Positions 41,738 to 49,819 of a stretch of DNA of 64,000 nt are shown piece by piece; within the stretch, counting starts at the first letter, position 1; each line of letters opens with the position of its first letter. The DNA lies in NCBI GenBank assembly GCA_022710975.1, contig JAKLGA010000002.1:496001-560000 (forward strand), read 5' to 3'. The notes beneath the pieces are model-generated. The model saw only the letters and a program-made list of their open reading frames with translations. It made no database searches and was not told the DNA's origin. Origin of the DNA: Myxococcota bacterium. GTDB taxonomy: Bacteria > Myxococcota > B64-G9. The translations under genes and the position numbers were made by a program.

Positions 41738-43864
41738 CTAGAGGCAGTCGAAGATCTGCGCCGGGGCGACGGAGCGGTCCGAGCCCTCCTCGCGCGGATC
41801 GCCCTCGCTCTTGGTGATGGTGATCAGGTAGCGCTCCTGCTGGCGGAGCTTGATGCGGCCGGTGTAGTCGCACTCCGGATCGCAGCCCCAGCGCACGCAG
41901 GCGCCCACCTCCCAGCCCCGCCTGAGCCGGTCCTCGCGCGCCTTGCGCAGCGCCTGCGCCTGCTGCTCGCGCTCGGCCAGCCGATCCTTCTCCATCTCCT
42001 CCAGGGCCTTGGCCGAGCGGTAGCGCACCGTGGCGGTGTCGGCCGCGCGCTCGAGATCCACGGCCACCTCGCCCGGCTTGAGGAAGCGCACGCCCTGGGT
42101 CGTGGGCCCGCTCGACACGCCGGACAGGAAGGCGGCGCCCTGGGTGTCGTCGTGCTGCGGGTCGAACCGCCGCGCGTAGAAGCGATAGATGTTGCCCAGG
42201 CTGGCGCCGGCGTACACGTCGCACACGTCCACCCCCACCAGGCGCTCCCTGTGGAAGCGGGCCACCACCTCGAACCCGCCGGCCGGCCCCTCGGCGGGGA
42301 AGACCCGGCAGGGCTCCTCGGGATCCAGGGAGCAGCGGCAGGCCTCGCCGGCGTCCTGACCGGTGGCCCAGCGCCTGGCGAACTCCCCGCGCCCCAGCCA
42401 GCCCGCGCGCTTGGCGCCCCAGCTCAGGCCGCGGATGGCCTTGTCCCACTCGATGAAGAAGGTCAGCTCCTTGAGGGCGGCCCGCTCCAGCTCGTCGTCG
42501 CGCACCTGCAGCAACGCGCGCTCCTGGTCGTCGAGCCTGGCGCGCAGATCCACGCTGCGCTGGCCCGCGGGCAGGAACGGGTCGCAGCCGCCGAGCGCGG
42601 CCTGGATGCGGCGCATCTGCTCGAGATCCTTGGCCTCGAGCCGCTCGAGGGACTCCAGGCAGCGCTGCCCGAGCCCGCGCTGCACCTCGGGCAGGCGCGC
42701 GAAGGTCGGGAAGCGCGCCGCCAGCAGGCCCACCTCCCGCTCCAGCGCCTCCAGGTCCTCCAGCCCCTGGGGCCGTATGGCCTGCAGGTGATCGACCCAG
42801 CGCGCCAGGAAGCGCAGCTCCAGGTCCGGGTAGAACTGGGACCTGGGGAACAGCTCCAGGAAGCGCAGGAAGTCCTGCTTCAACCCGGGGAAGGGCTTCT
42901 TCTGCTCGTCCTGGGTCACCAGGTGATCGCGCCAGGCCAGCTCGAGATCGCGCTGCAGGTAGGGCATGAGCTGGGGCATGAAGTCGCCGGCCAGCTCGCG
43001 CACCTGGGTGAGCAGCGCCTGGACCGCGGCGAAGCCCTGCTCTCCCACCGGCAGGGAGCGCTGCAGCCGCAGGCAACCCAGGATGAACTCCTTGGACAGG
43101 TCGTCGAAGACAGGGTCCACCGGGTGGGCCTGGCGGAAGGCCCTCAGCACCACCGCCACGCGCGCGAGCGCCTCGAGGTAGCCCGCCATCGGCTCGAGCG
43201 CGGTGTCGAGCTGGGTCTTGAGGTAGGGCCGCAGGAGCTCGGCCCAGCGCCCGCCCGCCTTGCGCTGCAGGGCCTCGAGGCGCGCGGGCTCGGGCTTGTG
43301 CGCCGCGAAGCGGCCGAGGTGGCGCTCGACCGCCTCGACCTCCTCCATGGTCACCAGGGGCAGGCGCTCCAGCCGATCGGCCAGCTCCGCCAGGCGGGCG
43401 TCGGTCAGCGCCACCTCCAGGCGGCCGTCCACCTGCCACAGCACCACCTGCTTGACCTGCCCCTGCTCGGCTCCCTCCCCCTGCACGCGCGCCTCGCGGC
43501 CCACGGCGGAGAAGGCCTCCAGGCGCCCCTCGCTGGCCAGGGCCACGGCCCGGGCCGGCTCGAAGCCCAGCTCGAGGAGCTGCTGGGCCATGAGCGCCAC
43601 CAGCTTCTGCCGCAGGTAGCCCTTGGCGGCGGCCTCGTCGGCGAGCACCAGGTTCGCCTCGCGCACCTCCACCAGCAGGCGGCGCTCGGCGGGCAGGGAC
43701 TGCGCCAGCGGCGCCTCCAGGGAGCCCGCGGCGGGGCGGCCGTCGGCGGCCCCGCCCGCGCAGCCCGCCACCACCGCCAGCAGCCCCAGCAGCAGCCCCC
43801 ACCGCGGCCTGGTGATCCGCAGGCCCGCCAGGCGGCGCGGCACGGGGGACTCGTGCTTGTCCAT
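41738..43864 (-). CDS. large lipoprotein of unknown function
   Basis: 708 residues from ATG 43864 (GAGGAGGGAG upstream); extensions into the divergent promoter are rejected. A basic N-terminal 25 residues precede the hydrophobic core and lipobox VVAGC (about Cys35). The protein is mainly helical with many Leu/Arg/Glu residues; roughly 590-640 (KALEEMEKDRLAEREQQAQ) is likely coiled coil. C-terminal cysteines occur in ACVRWGCDPECDYTG, and a second Cys cluster at about 500-515 (EACRCSLDPEEPCRVF). No enzymatic motif or family recognised. It is transcribed from the divergent promoter region shared with the PP2C gene, so a regulatory or functional link to that phosphatase is possible. Confidence 0.65.
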   Translation of the reverse strand: MDKHESPVPRRLAGLRITRPRWGLLLGLLAVVAGCAGGAADGRPAAGSLEAPLAQSLPAERRLLVEVREANLVLADEAAAKGYLRQKLVALMAQQLLELGFEPARAVALASEGRLEAFSAVGREARVQGEGAEQGQVKQVVLWQVDGRLEVALTDARLAELADRLERLPLVTMEEVEAVERHLGRFAAHKPEPARLEALQRKAGGRWAELLRPYLKTQLDTALEPMAGYLEALARVAVVLRAFRQAHPVDPVFDDLSKEFILGCLRLQRSLPVGEQGFAAVQALLTQVRELAGDFMPQLMPYLQRDLELAWRDHLVTQDEQKKPFPGLKQDFLRFLELFPRSQFYPDLELRFLARWVDHLQAIRPQGLEDLEALEREVGLLAARFPTFARLPEVQRGLGQRCLESLERLEAKDLEQMRRIQAALGGCDPFLPAGQRSVDLRARLDDQERALLQVRDDELERAALKELTFFIEWDKAIRGLSWGAKRAGWLGRGEFARRWATGQDAGEACRCSLDPEEPCRVFPAEGPAGGFEVVARFHRERLVGVDVCDVYAGASLGNIYRFYARRFDPQHDDTQGAAFLSGVSSGPTTQGVRFLKPGEVAVDLERAADTATVRYRSAKALEEMEKDRLAEREQQAQALRKAREDRLRRGWEVGACVRWGCDPECDYTGRIKLRQQERYLITITKSEGDPREEGSDRSVAPAQIFDCL

Positions 43865-43913
43865 GGCTCCCTCCTCGCGCGAACCGATCGCGGGTAACCA
43901 AGAGTGGGAGCGT

Positions 43914-43942
43914 ATGCTACCAGCGGTGTGACGGGGATGCAA
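43914..43942 (-). promoter_or_regulatory. promoter of the 708-residue lipoprotein gene
   Basis: On the minus strand, TTGCAT (43937-43942), 17-bp spacer, TAGCAT (43914-43919), 50 bp upstream of ATG 43864. Confidence 0.65.
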
Positions 43943-43958
43943 GCCGTCCCGGCCGGCG

Positions 43959-43987
43959 TTGACAAGCCCAGGGGCCTCGTCCATCAT
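43959..43987 (+). promoter_or_regulatory. promoter of the PP2C gene
   Basis: TTGACA (43959-43964, perfect), 17-bp spacer, CATCAT (43982-43987), 22 bp before ATG 44010. Its -35 is only 16 bp from the -35 of the divergent lipoprotein promoter. Confidence 0.55.
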
Positions 43988-44009
43988 GCCCCGCCGGGAG
44001 GAGCCCCAG

Positions 44010-44768
44010 ATGCGGCTGCGAGCGCAGTCACGGACCGACGTCGGCCGGCGGCGCAAGAACAACGAGGACGCCTACCTGCAGGACGACGAGCACGCCCTGT
44101 TCGCCGTGGCGGACGGGATGGGTGGGCACGCCGCCGGCGAGGTGGCCAGCAACGCGGCGCTGGACGCGCTGCGCGACCACGTGCTGAACAACGCGGAGCT
44201 GCGCGCCGCCTTCGACGCCCACCCGGACGACGCGGGCGCCGAGGAGCTGCGCCGCATGCTGGAGACGGCGGTGCGGGTCGCCTGCTACCAGGTCTACAGC
44301 CTGACGGAGATGGACCCGGACCAGCGCGGCATGGGCACGACCCTGTCGGCCCTGCTGCTGACGCCGGCCGCGGCCTTCGTGGCCCACGTGGGTGACAGCC
44401 GCATCTACATGCTGCGCCAGGGGCGGGCGGTGATGGCCACGCGGGATCACACCTACGTGGCCGCCCTGGTGGCGCAGGGCAAGCTGACCCCCGAGCAGGC
44501 CGAGAAGGCCGGCAACAAGAACGTCCTGCTGCGCGCGGTGGGCCCCAAGGACTACGTCGAGGTGGACACGCGCATCGTCAGCCACATGCCCGGCGACACC
44601 TTCCTGCTGTGCACCGACGGGCTGCACGGTTACCTCAAGGCCGGCGAGCTGGAGCAGCTGGTGGTGAGCTCGGAGCTGGACGCCAGCCTGGAGCGGCTGG
44701 TGGCGCTGGCGCTGAAGCGGGGCGGCAAGGACAACATCACCGCCGTGGCCGTGACGCTGGAGCCGTGA
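44010..44768 (+). CDS. PP2C-family (PPM) serine/threonine protein phosphatase
   Basis: 252 residues from ATG 44010 (GGGAGGAG 6 bp upstream; an upstream GTG/ATG frame would begin before the promoter). All PPM motifs are present: RKNNEDAYL, VADGMGGHAAGEVASN, GMGTTLSALLL, HVGDSRIYMLRQG, LLRAVGP, LLCTDGLHGYL and KDNITAVAV. These include the Asp residues that bind the Mn/Mg pair. No transmembrane or sensor domain. It reverses Ser/Thr phosphorylation; Hanks-type kinases are frequent in deltaproteobacteria, but none is in this window. Its 3' end is 9 bp from the convergent aminotransferase gene. Confidence 0.93.
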   Translation: MRLRAQSRTDVGRRRKNNEDAYLQDDEHALFAVADGMGGHAAGEVASNAALDALRDHVLNNAELRAAFDAHPDDAGAEELRRMLETAVRVACYQVYSLTEMDPDQRGMGTTLSALLLTPAAAFVAHVGDSRIYMLRQGRAVMATRDHTYVAALVAQGKLTPEQAEKAGNKNVLLRAVGPKDYVEVDTRIVSHMPGDTFLLCTDGLHGYLKAGELEQLVVSSELDASLERLVALALKRGGKDNITAVAVTLEP

Positions 44769-44777
44769 GCGGACGCC

Positions 44778-45851
44778 TCAGGCGATGCGCTCGACCCAGC
44801 CGAAGGGATCGGGCTCGTGCCCGTACTGCAGGGCCAGCAGGTAGTCGTAGAGCTTCTTGGACAGCGGGCCCGTCTTGCCGTCGCCCACCTGGAAGTCCTC
44901 GGCCTTGTAGCGCACCGACTTGACGGGCGAGATGATGGCCGCGGTGCCGCTGCCGAAGGCCTCCTTGACCGTGCCCTTGCGCAGGCCCTCGACGACCTCG
45001 TCGATCGAGCACAGGCGCTCGAACACGCGGGTGTCCCAGCGCTTGAGCACCTGCAGGACCGAGTCGCGGGTGATGCCGGGCAGGATGCTGCCGGTCAGCG
45101 GGCAGGTGACCACCTCGTCCCCGAAGCGGAAGAACATGTTCATCGTGCCCACTTCTTCGATGTACTTGCGGTGGATGGCGTCCAGCCACAGCACCTGGGA
45201 GAAGCCCTGGCTCTTGGCCTCGCGCTGGGCCACCAGGCTGGCGGCGTAGTTTCCGCCGGTCTTGGCCGCCCCGATGCCGCCGCGCACGGCCCGCACGAAG
45301 TGATCGGAGACGTAGATGCTGATGGGGTTGAAGCCCTCGGGGTAGTAGGCGCCGACCGGGCCGGTGATGATGTAGAACAGGTAGCTCTCGCTGGCCCGCA
45401 CGCCCAGGGCGGCGTCGGTGGCGATGATGTTCGGGCGGATGTACAGCGCGCAGCCCGGGGACTTGGGGATCCAGGGGCTCTCCAGCAGCACCAGCTTCTT
45501 GAGCGCCTCGGCCACGAGGTCCACCGGCAGGGCCGGCATGCACAGGCGCTCGCAGGAGGCGTTCATGCGCTTGAAGTTGTCGCGGTAGCGGAACAGGTAC
45601 ACGCCGTCGTCCTTGCCGCGGTAGGCCTTCAGCCCCTCGAAGGCCTCCTGGCCGTAGTGCAGCACCATGCAGGACGGATCCAGGGCCAGGGGGTGGTAGG
45701 GCTCGATGCGCGCGTCGTGCCAGCCCTTGGAGGGCGTGTACTCCATGAGGAACATGTGGTCCGAGAAGTAGCGGCCGAAGCCCAGCGAGGCGGGATCCTT
45801 GGGAATGGGCTTCCTCTTGGCGGGCTCCACGACGCGCTGCGGGATGTCCAT
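44778..45851 (-). CDS. ilvE: branched-chain amino acid aminotransferase (type IIa)
   Basis: 357 residues from ATG 45851. Fold-type IV PLP aminotransferase of the long (eukaryotic-like/type II BCAT) group: YGQEAFEGLKAYRG, RFRYRDN-like FRYRDNFKRM, CALYIRPNIIATD, the PLP-lysine region AAKTGGNYAAS, VLWLDAIHRKYIEEVGTMN and GSGTAAIISPV. It interconverts branched-chain amino acids and their 2-oxo acids in the cytosol, the last step of Ile/Leu/Val synthesis and first of breakdown. It stands alone with its own promoter; no other ilv or leu gene is in view. It is convergent with PP2C and divergent from the TPR gene. Confidence 0.95.
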   Translation of the reverse strand: MDIPQRVVEPAKRKPIPKDPASLGFGRYFSDHMFLMEYTPSKGWHDARIEPYHPLALDPSCMVLHYGQEAFEGLKAYRGKDDGVYLFRYRDNFKRMNASCERLCMPALPVDLVAEALKKLVLLESPWIPKSPGCALYIRPNIIATDAALGVRASESYLFYIITGPVGAYYPEGFNPISIYVSDHFVRAVRGGIGAAKTGGNYAASLVAQREAKSQGFSQVLWLDAIHRKYIEEVGTMNMFFRFGDEVVTCPLTGSILPGITRDSVLQVLKRWDTRVFERLCSIDEVVEGLRKGTVKEAFGSGTAAIISPVKSVRYKAEDFQVGDGKTGPLSKKLYDYLLALQYGHEPDPFGWVERIA

Positions 45852-45916
45852 CGAGACTCGTCCTTTCTCCCCGGCCGCTCGGGGGGCTTCGTCCCGTCTG
45901 GGGCGGTTCGAGGCTA

Positions 45917-45944
45917 CTATAGCCCCCGAGCCCGGTTGATCAAC
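45917..45944 (-). promoter_or_regulatory. promoter of ilvE
   Basis: On the minus strand, TTGATC (45939-45944), 16-bp spacer, TATAGT (45917-45922). The leader is about 60 nt. This is one of the few -10 boxes in the window that begins TAT and not TAG. Confidence 0.65.
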
Positions 45945-46011
45945 CCCTTTTTGGCCGCTCTTGACGGCCGACCGGGCCGTCCGGCATGTTCGAGGCGGGA
46001 GGAGAGCGAGC

Positions 46012-46674
46012 ATGCACGGCGCGCGCGGCGGGATCCGCCTGGGGCTGCTGATCTTCGTCGTCCTGCTCGGCCTGGTGGCCGGCCAGTTCACCTGGCGCTA
46101 CATGACCCGGGCCAACCGGCTGAACGACGAGGCCGTGGATCTGATGAACCAGGACAAGTACGAGGCCGCCATGACCAGGCTGGACGAGGCCCTGGCGATC
46201 GACCCCAACCACTTCCTGGCCAGCTACCACCGCGCCCTGTGCCGGGCGGAGCGGCACATGTGGGAGGACTCGCTGGCGGACTTCGACCACGCCCTGAGCC
46301 TGCGGCCGGACGAACCGCGGGCCAACTTCAACCGCGGCAAGCTGCTGTGGACCCTGGGGCGCTTCGAGGAGGCCCACCGCTCGCTCCTGCGCGCCACCGA
46401 GCTGGATCACCAGGCCCCCGAGCCCTGGCTGCTGCTCGGCGAGTGCGAGTACGAGCTCTTCCTGAAGGCCGCGGCCGCGCACCCGGGCGCGCCCGGCAGT
46501 CCGGCGGCGGCCGTGGCCGCCCTCAAGACCTACCTGCGGCTGGAGACCAAGCCCGCGGACCGGCGGGCGGTCGAGCAGAAGCTCGAGATCCTCGAGCACC
46601 TCGACAAGTACCCCGAGGTGCTGGAGCGCCGCGCGCCGCCGCCGGTCGGCGGCGAGGCCCACCTCGAGCCCTGA
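46012..46674 (+). CDS. membrane-anchored TPR protein
   Basis: 220 residues from ATG 46012 (GGGAGGAG 7-8 bp upstream). One N-terminal span (LGLLIFVVLLGLVAGQF, about 10-26), then three to four tetratricopeptide repeats: YEAAMTRLDEALAIDPNHFLA, DSLADFDHALSLRPDEPRA, FEEAHRSLLRATELDHQAPE, and a looser fourth to about residue 180. The TPR region probably faces the periplasm and mediates protein contacts. TTGACG (45961-45966) is a possible -35, without a good -10. It is 9 bp from the convergent M28 peptidase gene. Partners cannot be inferred. Confidence 0.78.
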   Translation: MHGARGGIRLGLLIFVVLLGLVAGQFTWRYMTRANRLNDEAVDLMNQDKYEAAMTRLDEALAIDPNHFLASYHRALCRAERHMWEDSLADFDHALSLRPDEPRANFNRGKLLWTLGRFEEAHRSLLRATELDHQAPEPWLLLGECEYELFLKAAAAHPGAPGSPAAAVAALKTYLRLETKPADRRAVEQKLEILEHLDKYPEVLERRAPPPVGGEAHLEP

Positions 46675-46683
46675 GCCCCCCGC

Positions 46684-47733
46684 CTACTCCGTCCCCCTGT
46701 CGCCGGCCAGGTCCGCCACCACCCGGGCCAGGCCCGCGACCACCCGCGCCATGCGCTCGAAGTCCAGCCTGTCCGGCGTGTCGCTCGCCAGGTGGTAGTG
46801 CTCGGTGCGGAAGAAGGCCGTGTCGGTCACCATGATGGCCGGGACGCCGATCTGCCAGAAGGACCAGTGATCCGAGTAGCCGATGCCCGGCAACGCCCCG
46901 AAGATGGCCACCCCCTCGCTGGGGAAGGAGGCGTGCGCGCGGAAGGAGTCGATCGCCCGGTGCACCAGCGCGCGCGAGCCCAGGTCGCCCACGAAGGCCA
47001 CGAAGTCGCCCCGGGCGGGGTAGAACCAGGACAGGGGCGGAGGGTACTGCTGGCTGCCGGGCGCGTCCAGGTAGGTGCCGAGCATCTCCAGCGAGAGCAT
47101 GCCCGCGATCCTCTCCCCGCGGGCCTGGCAGCCCCGCGCGTGCACCAGGCTGCCCATGGGCTCGCGCTGGAAGAAGGGCGGCTCCTCGTTGACGAAGGCC
47201 ACCAGCCGCACCGTGCGGGCCAGGCGCTCCGTCCGCAGCAGCCGGCCGAGCACCAGCAGCGCCGCCACGCCGGTCGCGTTGTCGTCCGCGCCGGGCGTCG
47301 TCCAGACCGTGTCGTAGTGCGCGCCCACCACCAGCAGCGGGGCGGCCGGGTCGGCGCCGGGCAGCTCCGCCACCAGGTTGGCCGCGGTGAGGTCCTGGAC
47401 CGCGAACTCCTCGCGCCGCGCCTGGAGCCCCCCGGCCTGGAAGGCCTGGAGGACGTAGGCCGCGGCCGCCTCCAGCCCGTCCGGCTCCTGGAGCGAGCGC
47501 GGGCCGATGGTCGTGGCCAACGCCTCCACGTGCCGCCGGAGCTCCTGGGCCAGGGCCTGCTCCTGGTCGGAGAGCGCGGGCAGCGGGCCCGCGTGGCTGC
47601 AGCCAGGCATGCGGATCATCACCAGCCAGGTGGTGAGCAGCAGCAGCCCGAGCACGCCCGCCAGGGCGATCAGCACGCGCAGCGCCGACCGGGCCACCCG
47701 CCGCCCGACAGGCGGCCTCCCCTCCTCGTTCAT
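46684..47733 (-). CDS. membrane-anchored M28-family metallopeptidase
   Basis: 349 residues from ATG 47733 (GGGAGGGGAG upstream). An N-terminal membrane anchor (about 17-40, LRVLIALAGVLGLLLLTTWLV) is followed by a co-catalytic zinc aminopeptidase domain. Zinc ligands are visible: His in VGAHYDTVW, Asp in GADDNATG, Glu in FVNEEPP, further acidic LEMLGTY, and His in EHYHLASDTPD near the C-terminus. M28 enzymes are usually aminopeptidases or carboxypeptidases; related proteins are glutaminyl cyclases, which cannot be excluded. The domain is probably periplasmic. It is the last gene of a four-gene unit, 19 bp after the uvrD-like gene, with no obvious functional tie to it. Confidence 0.85.
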   Translation of the reverse strand: MNEEGRPPVGRRVARSALRVLIALAGVLGLLLLTTWLVMIRMPGCSHAGPLPALSDQEQALAQELRRHVEALATTIGPRSLQEPDGLEAAAAYVLQAFQAGGLQARREEFAVQDLTAANLVAELPGADPAAPLLVVGAHYDTVWTTPGADDNATGVAALLVLGRLLRTERLARTVRLVAFVNEEPPFFQREPMGSLVHARGCQARGERIAGMLSLEMLGTYLDAPGSQQYPPPLSWFYPARGDFVAFVGDLGSRALVHRAIDSFRAHASFPSEGVAIFGALPGIGYSDHWSFWQIGVPAIMVTDTAFFRTEHYHLASDTPDRLDFERMARVVAGLARVVADLAGDRGTE

Positions 47734-47752
47734 CGCGCTCCCCTCCCGGGCC

Positions 47753-49795
47753 TCAGCCGCCCAGCAGCTCCTTGATCTTCCGCAGGTGCTCGCGCACGTC
47801 CGCCTCGGGCGGCGGCGCCGCGCGATCCACGACCTCCAGCAGCTCCGCTGGCAGCTCGCTGACGAAGCGGCTCGGCGCCCGCTCCCGGGGCTTCCCGTGC
47901 AGCAGCCGCCGGGCGGCCCGGGTGAGCGTCAGCTCGTCCCTGGCGCGGGTGATGCCCACGTAGCACAGCCGGCGCTCCTCCGACAGATCGCCGCTCTCCA
48001 TGTCGGACGCGCTGGGGTTGAGGGTGCGCTCGTGGGGCAGGATGCCCTCCTCCATCCCCACCATGAACACGCACGCCCACTCGAGCCCCTTGGCCCCGTG
48101 GAGGGTGGACAGCGTCACCCGCTCGCCCTGCTCCTCCTCCTTGTCCTGGTCCCGGTCGGCCAGGGTGACCTGGGCCAGGAAGTCGCGCAGGCTCGGGCGC
48201 TCGGCCTGCCGCCCGTAGGCGCGCAGCCCCTCCAGCAGGTCCGTCACCCCGGCCCAGCGGCGCTCGTAGGCCGCCCCGCTCTGGTTCGAGTCCAGCACCT
48301 CGTCGTGCAGCCCGATGTCCTCCACCAGCCCCTGCAGCCCGCCGGCCAGGTCGGCCCCGTCCCGGAGGCGGCGCGTGGCGCGTCCCACCACGCCCCAGAA
48401 CGCCTGCACGGCGGGCAGGGCGCGATCGCCCGCCTCCAGCACCTCCCCCGCCCGCTCCACCGCCTTGAAGAGCGGCTGCTCGTGGGCCTCGGCCCAGTCC
48501 GAGAGCCTCGCCACCGTGGCCGGGCCGATCCCGCGCGGCGGGAAGTTGATCACCCGCCGCAGGCTGATCGCGTCCGCCGGGTTCTGGCACACGCGCAGGT
48601 AGGCCAGCAGGTCCTTGACCTCCTTGCGGTCGAAGAACGAGCGCCCGCCGAGCAGCCGGTACGGGACGTGCTGGGCGCGGAGCTGGGTCTCCAGCGCCTG
48701 CGCCAGGCGGTTCGAGCGGTAGAGCACGGCCACCTGCCCGGGGTGATGGCGGCGCTCGCGCAGCAGGGCCTCGATCTGCTCCGCCACCCAGGCGGCCTCG
48801 GCGTCGCCGTCCTCCAGCACGACCAGGCGCACGGCCGCGCCGGCCTCGCGGGTGGGCACGAGGCGCTTGGCGTGCCGCGCCGCGTTCTGGGCGATGACCG
48901 CGTTGGCCAGGTCCAGCACCCGGGCCACCGAGCGGTAGTTGCGCTCCAGCGCCACCACCTTGCAGGGGGCGAAGTCGCGCTCGAACTCCAGGATGTGGCG
49001 CACCTCGGCCCCGCGCCAGCCGTAGATGGCCTGGTCGTCGTCGCCCACCACGCACAGGTTGCGGTGCTGCCCGGCCAGGGCCCGCAGCATGCGGAGCTGC
49101 GCGCCGTTGGTGTCCTGGTACTCGTCGACCAGCACGTGCCGGAAGCGCCCGGCCCAGCGCTCGCGGCAGGCGGGCTCGCGCTCCAGCATGCGGGTCGGGC
49201 GCACCACCAGATCGTCGAAGTCGACCGCGGCCAGCGCCTGCAGGGCCTCCTGGTAGGCCGGGTAGAAGATGGCCGCCACCTGGGAGTAGTCGTCGTCGGC
49301 CTCGGGGGTCTCGCCTGGCTCGACGAAGGCGTTCTTCCAGGCGCTGATGCGCGCCAGCACGGCCTCCAGGTCGTAGTTCCGCCGGAGCCGCAGCCGGCCC
49401 GCCAGGCCACGCAGGCAGGCGAGCTGGTCGCCGGTGTCGTAGATCACGAAGCGCGCGCCCTTGCCCCGGCGCCCCCGGCCGAGCTCCTCGCGCAGCATGG
49501 CGAGCCCCAGCGCGTGGAAGGTGCACATGGTCACCGCCCGGGCCGGGGCGCCGACCATGCGCCGCAGGCGCTCGCGCATCTCGCCGGCGGCCTTGTTGGT
49601 GAAGGTGACCGCCAGGATCTGCTCGCCCCTCACCCCGCGCTCCATGAGCTGGGCCACGCGGTGGGTGATCACCCGGGTCTTGCCGCTGCCCGCGCCGGCC
49701 AGCACCAGCAGAGGCCCCTCGCCGTGCTCCACGGCCGCGCGCTGCTCGGGGTTCAACCCCTGGGTCCACTTGCCGGTCTTCCGCTGCGCCGCCAT
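47753..49795 (-). CDS. uvrD: UvrD/PcrA/Rep-type superfamily 1A DNA helicase
   Basis: 680 residues from ATG 49795. All SF1A motifs are seen: Q-motif GLNPEQRAAV, Walker A AGAGSGKTRVITHR, motif Ia VTFTNKAAGEM, Walker B VDEYQDTNGAQ, motif III GDDDQAIYGWRGA, motif IV NYRS, motif V TLHGAKGLEW and motif VI YVGITRARDEL. It is an ATP-driven 3'-5' helicase for repair or replication restart. Length and motifs fit Rep/PcrA at least as well as UvrD, so the exact member is uncertain. It begins 24 bp after the stop of the HelD-like gene, so two related helicases are co-transcribed. Confidence 0.92.
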   Translation of the reverse strand: MAAQRKTGKWTQGLNPEQRAAVEHGEGPLLVLAGAGSGKTRVITHRVAQLMERGVRGEQILAVTFTNKAAGEMRERLRRMVGAPARAVTMCTFHALGLAMLREELGRGRRGKGARFVIYDTGDQLACLRGLAGRLRLRRNYDLEAVLARISAWKNAFVEPGETPEADDDYSQVAAIFYPAYQEALQALAAVDFDDLVVRPTRMLEREPACRERWAGRFRHVLVDEYQDTNGAQLRMLRALAGQHRNLCVVGDDDQAIYGWRGAEVRHILEFERDFAPCKVVALERNYRSVARVLDLANAVIAQNAARHAKRLVPTREAGAAVRLVVLEDGDAEAAWVAEQIEALLRERRHHPGQVAVLYRSNRLAQALETQLRAQHVPYRLLGGRSFFDRKEVKDLLAYLRVCQNPADAISLRRVINFPPRGIGPATVARLSDWAEAHEQPLFKAVERAGEVLEAGDRALPAVQAFWGVVGRATRRLRDGADLAGGLQGLVEDIGLHDEVLDSNQSGAAYERRWAGVTDLLEGLRAYGRQAERPSLRDFLAQVTLADRDQDKEEEQGERVTLSTLHGAKGLEWACVFMVGMEEGILPHERTLNPSASDMESGDLSEERRLCYVGITRARDELTLTRAARRLLHGKPRERAPSRFVSELPAELLEVVDRAAPPPEADVREHLRKIKELLGG

Positions 49796-49819
49796 CGGCC
49801 CGCGCTCCAGTCCGCCTGC

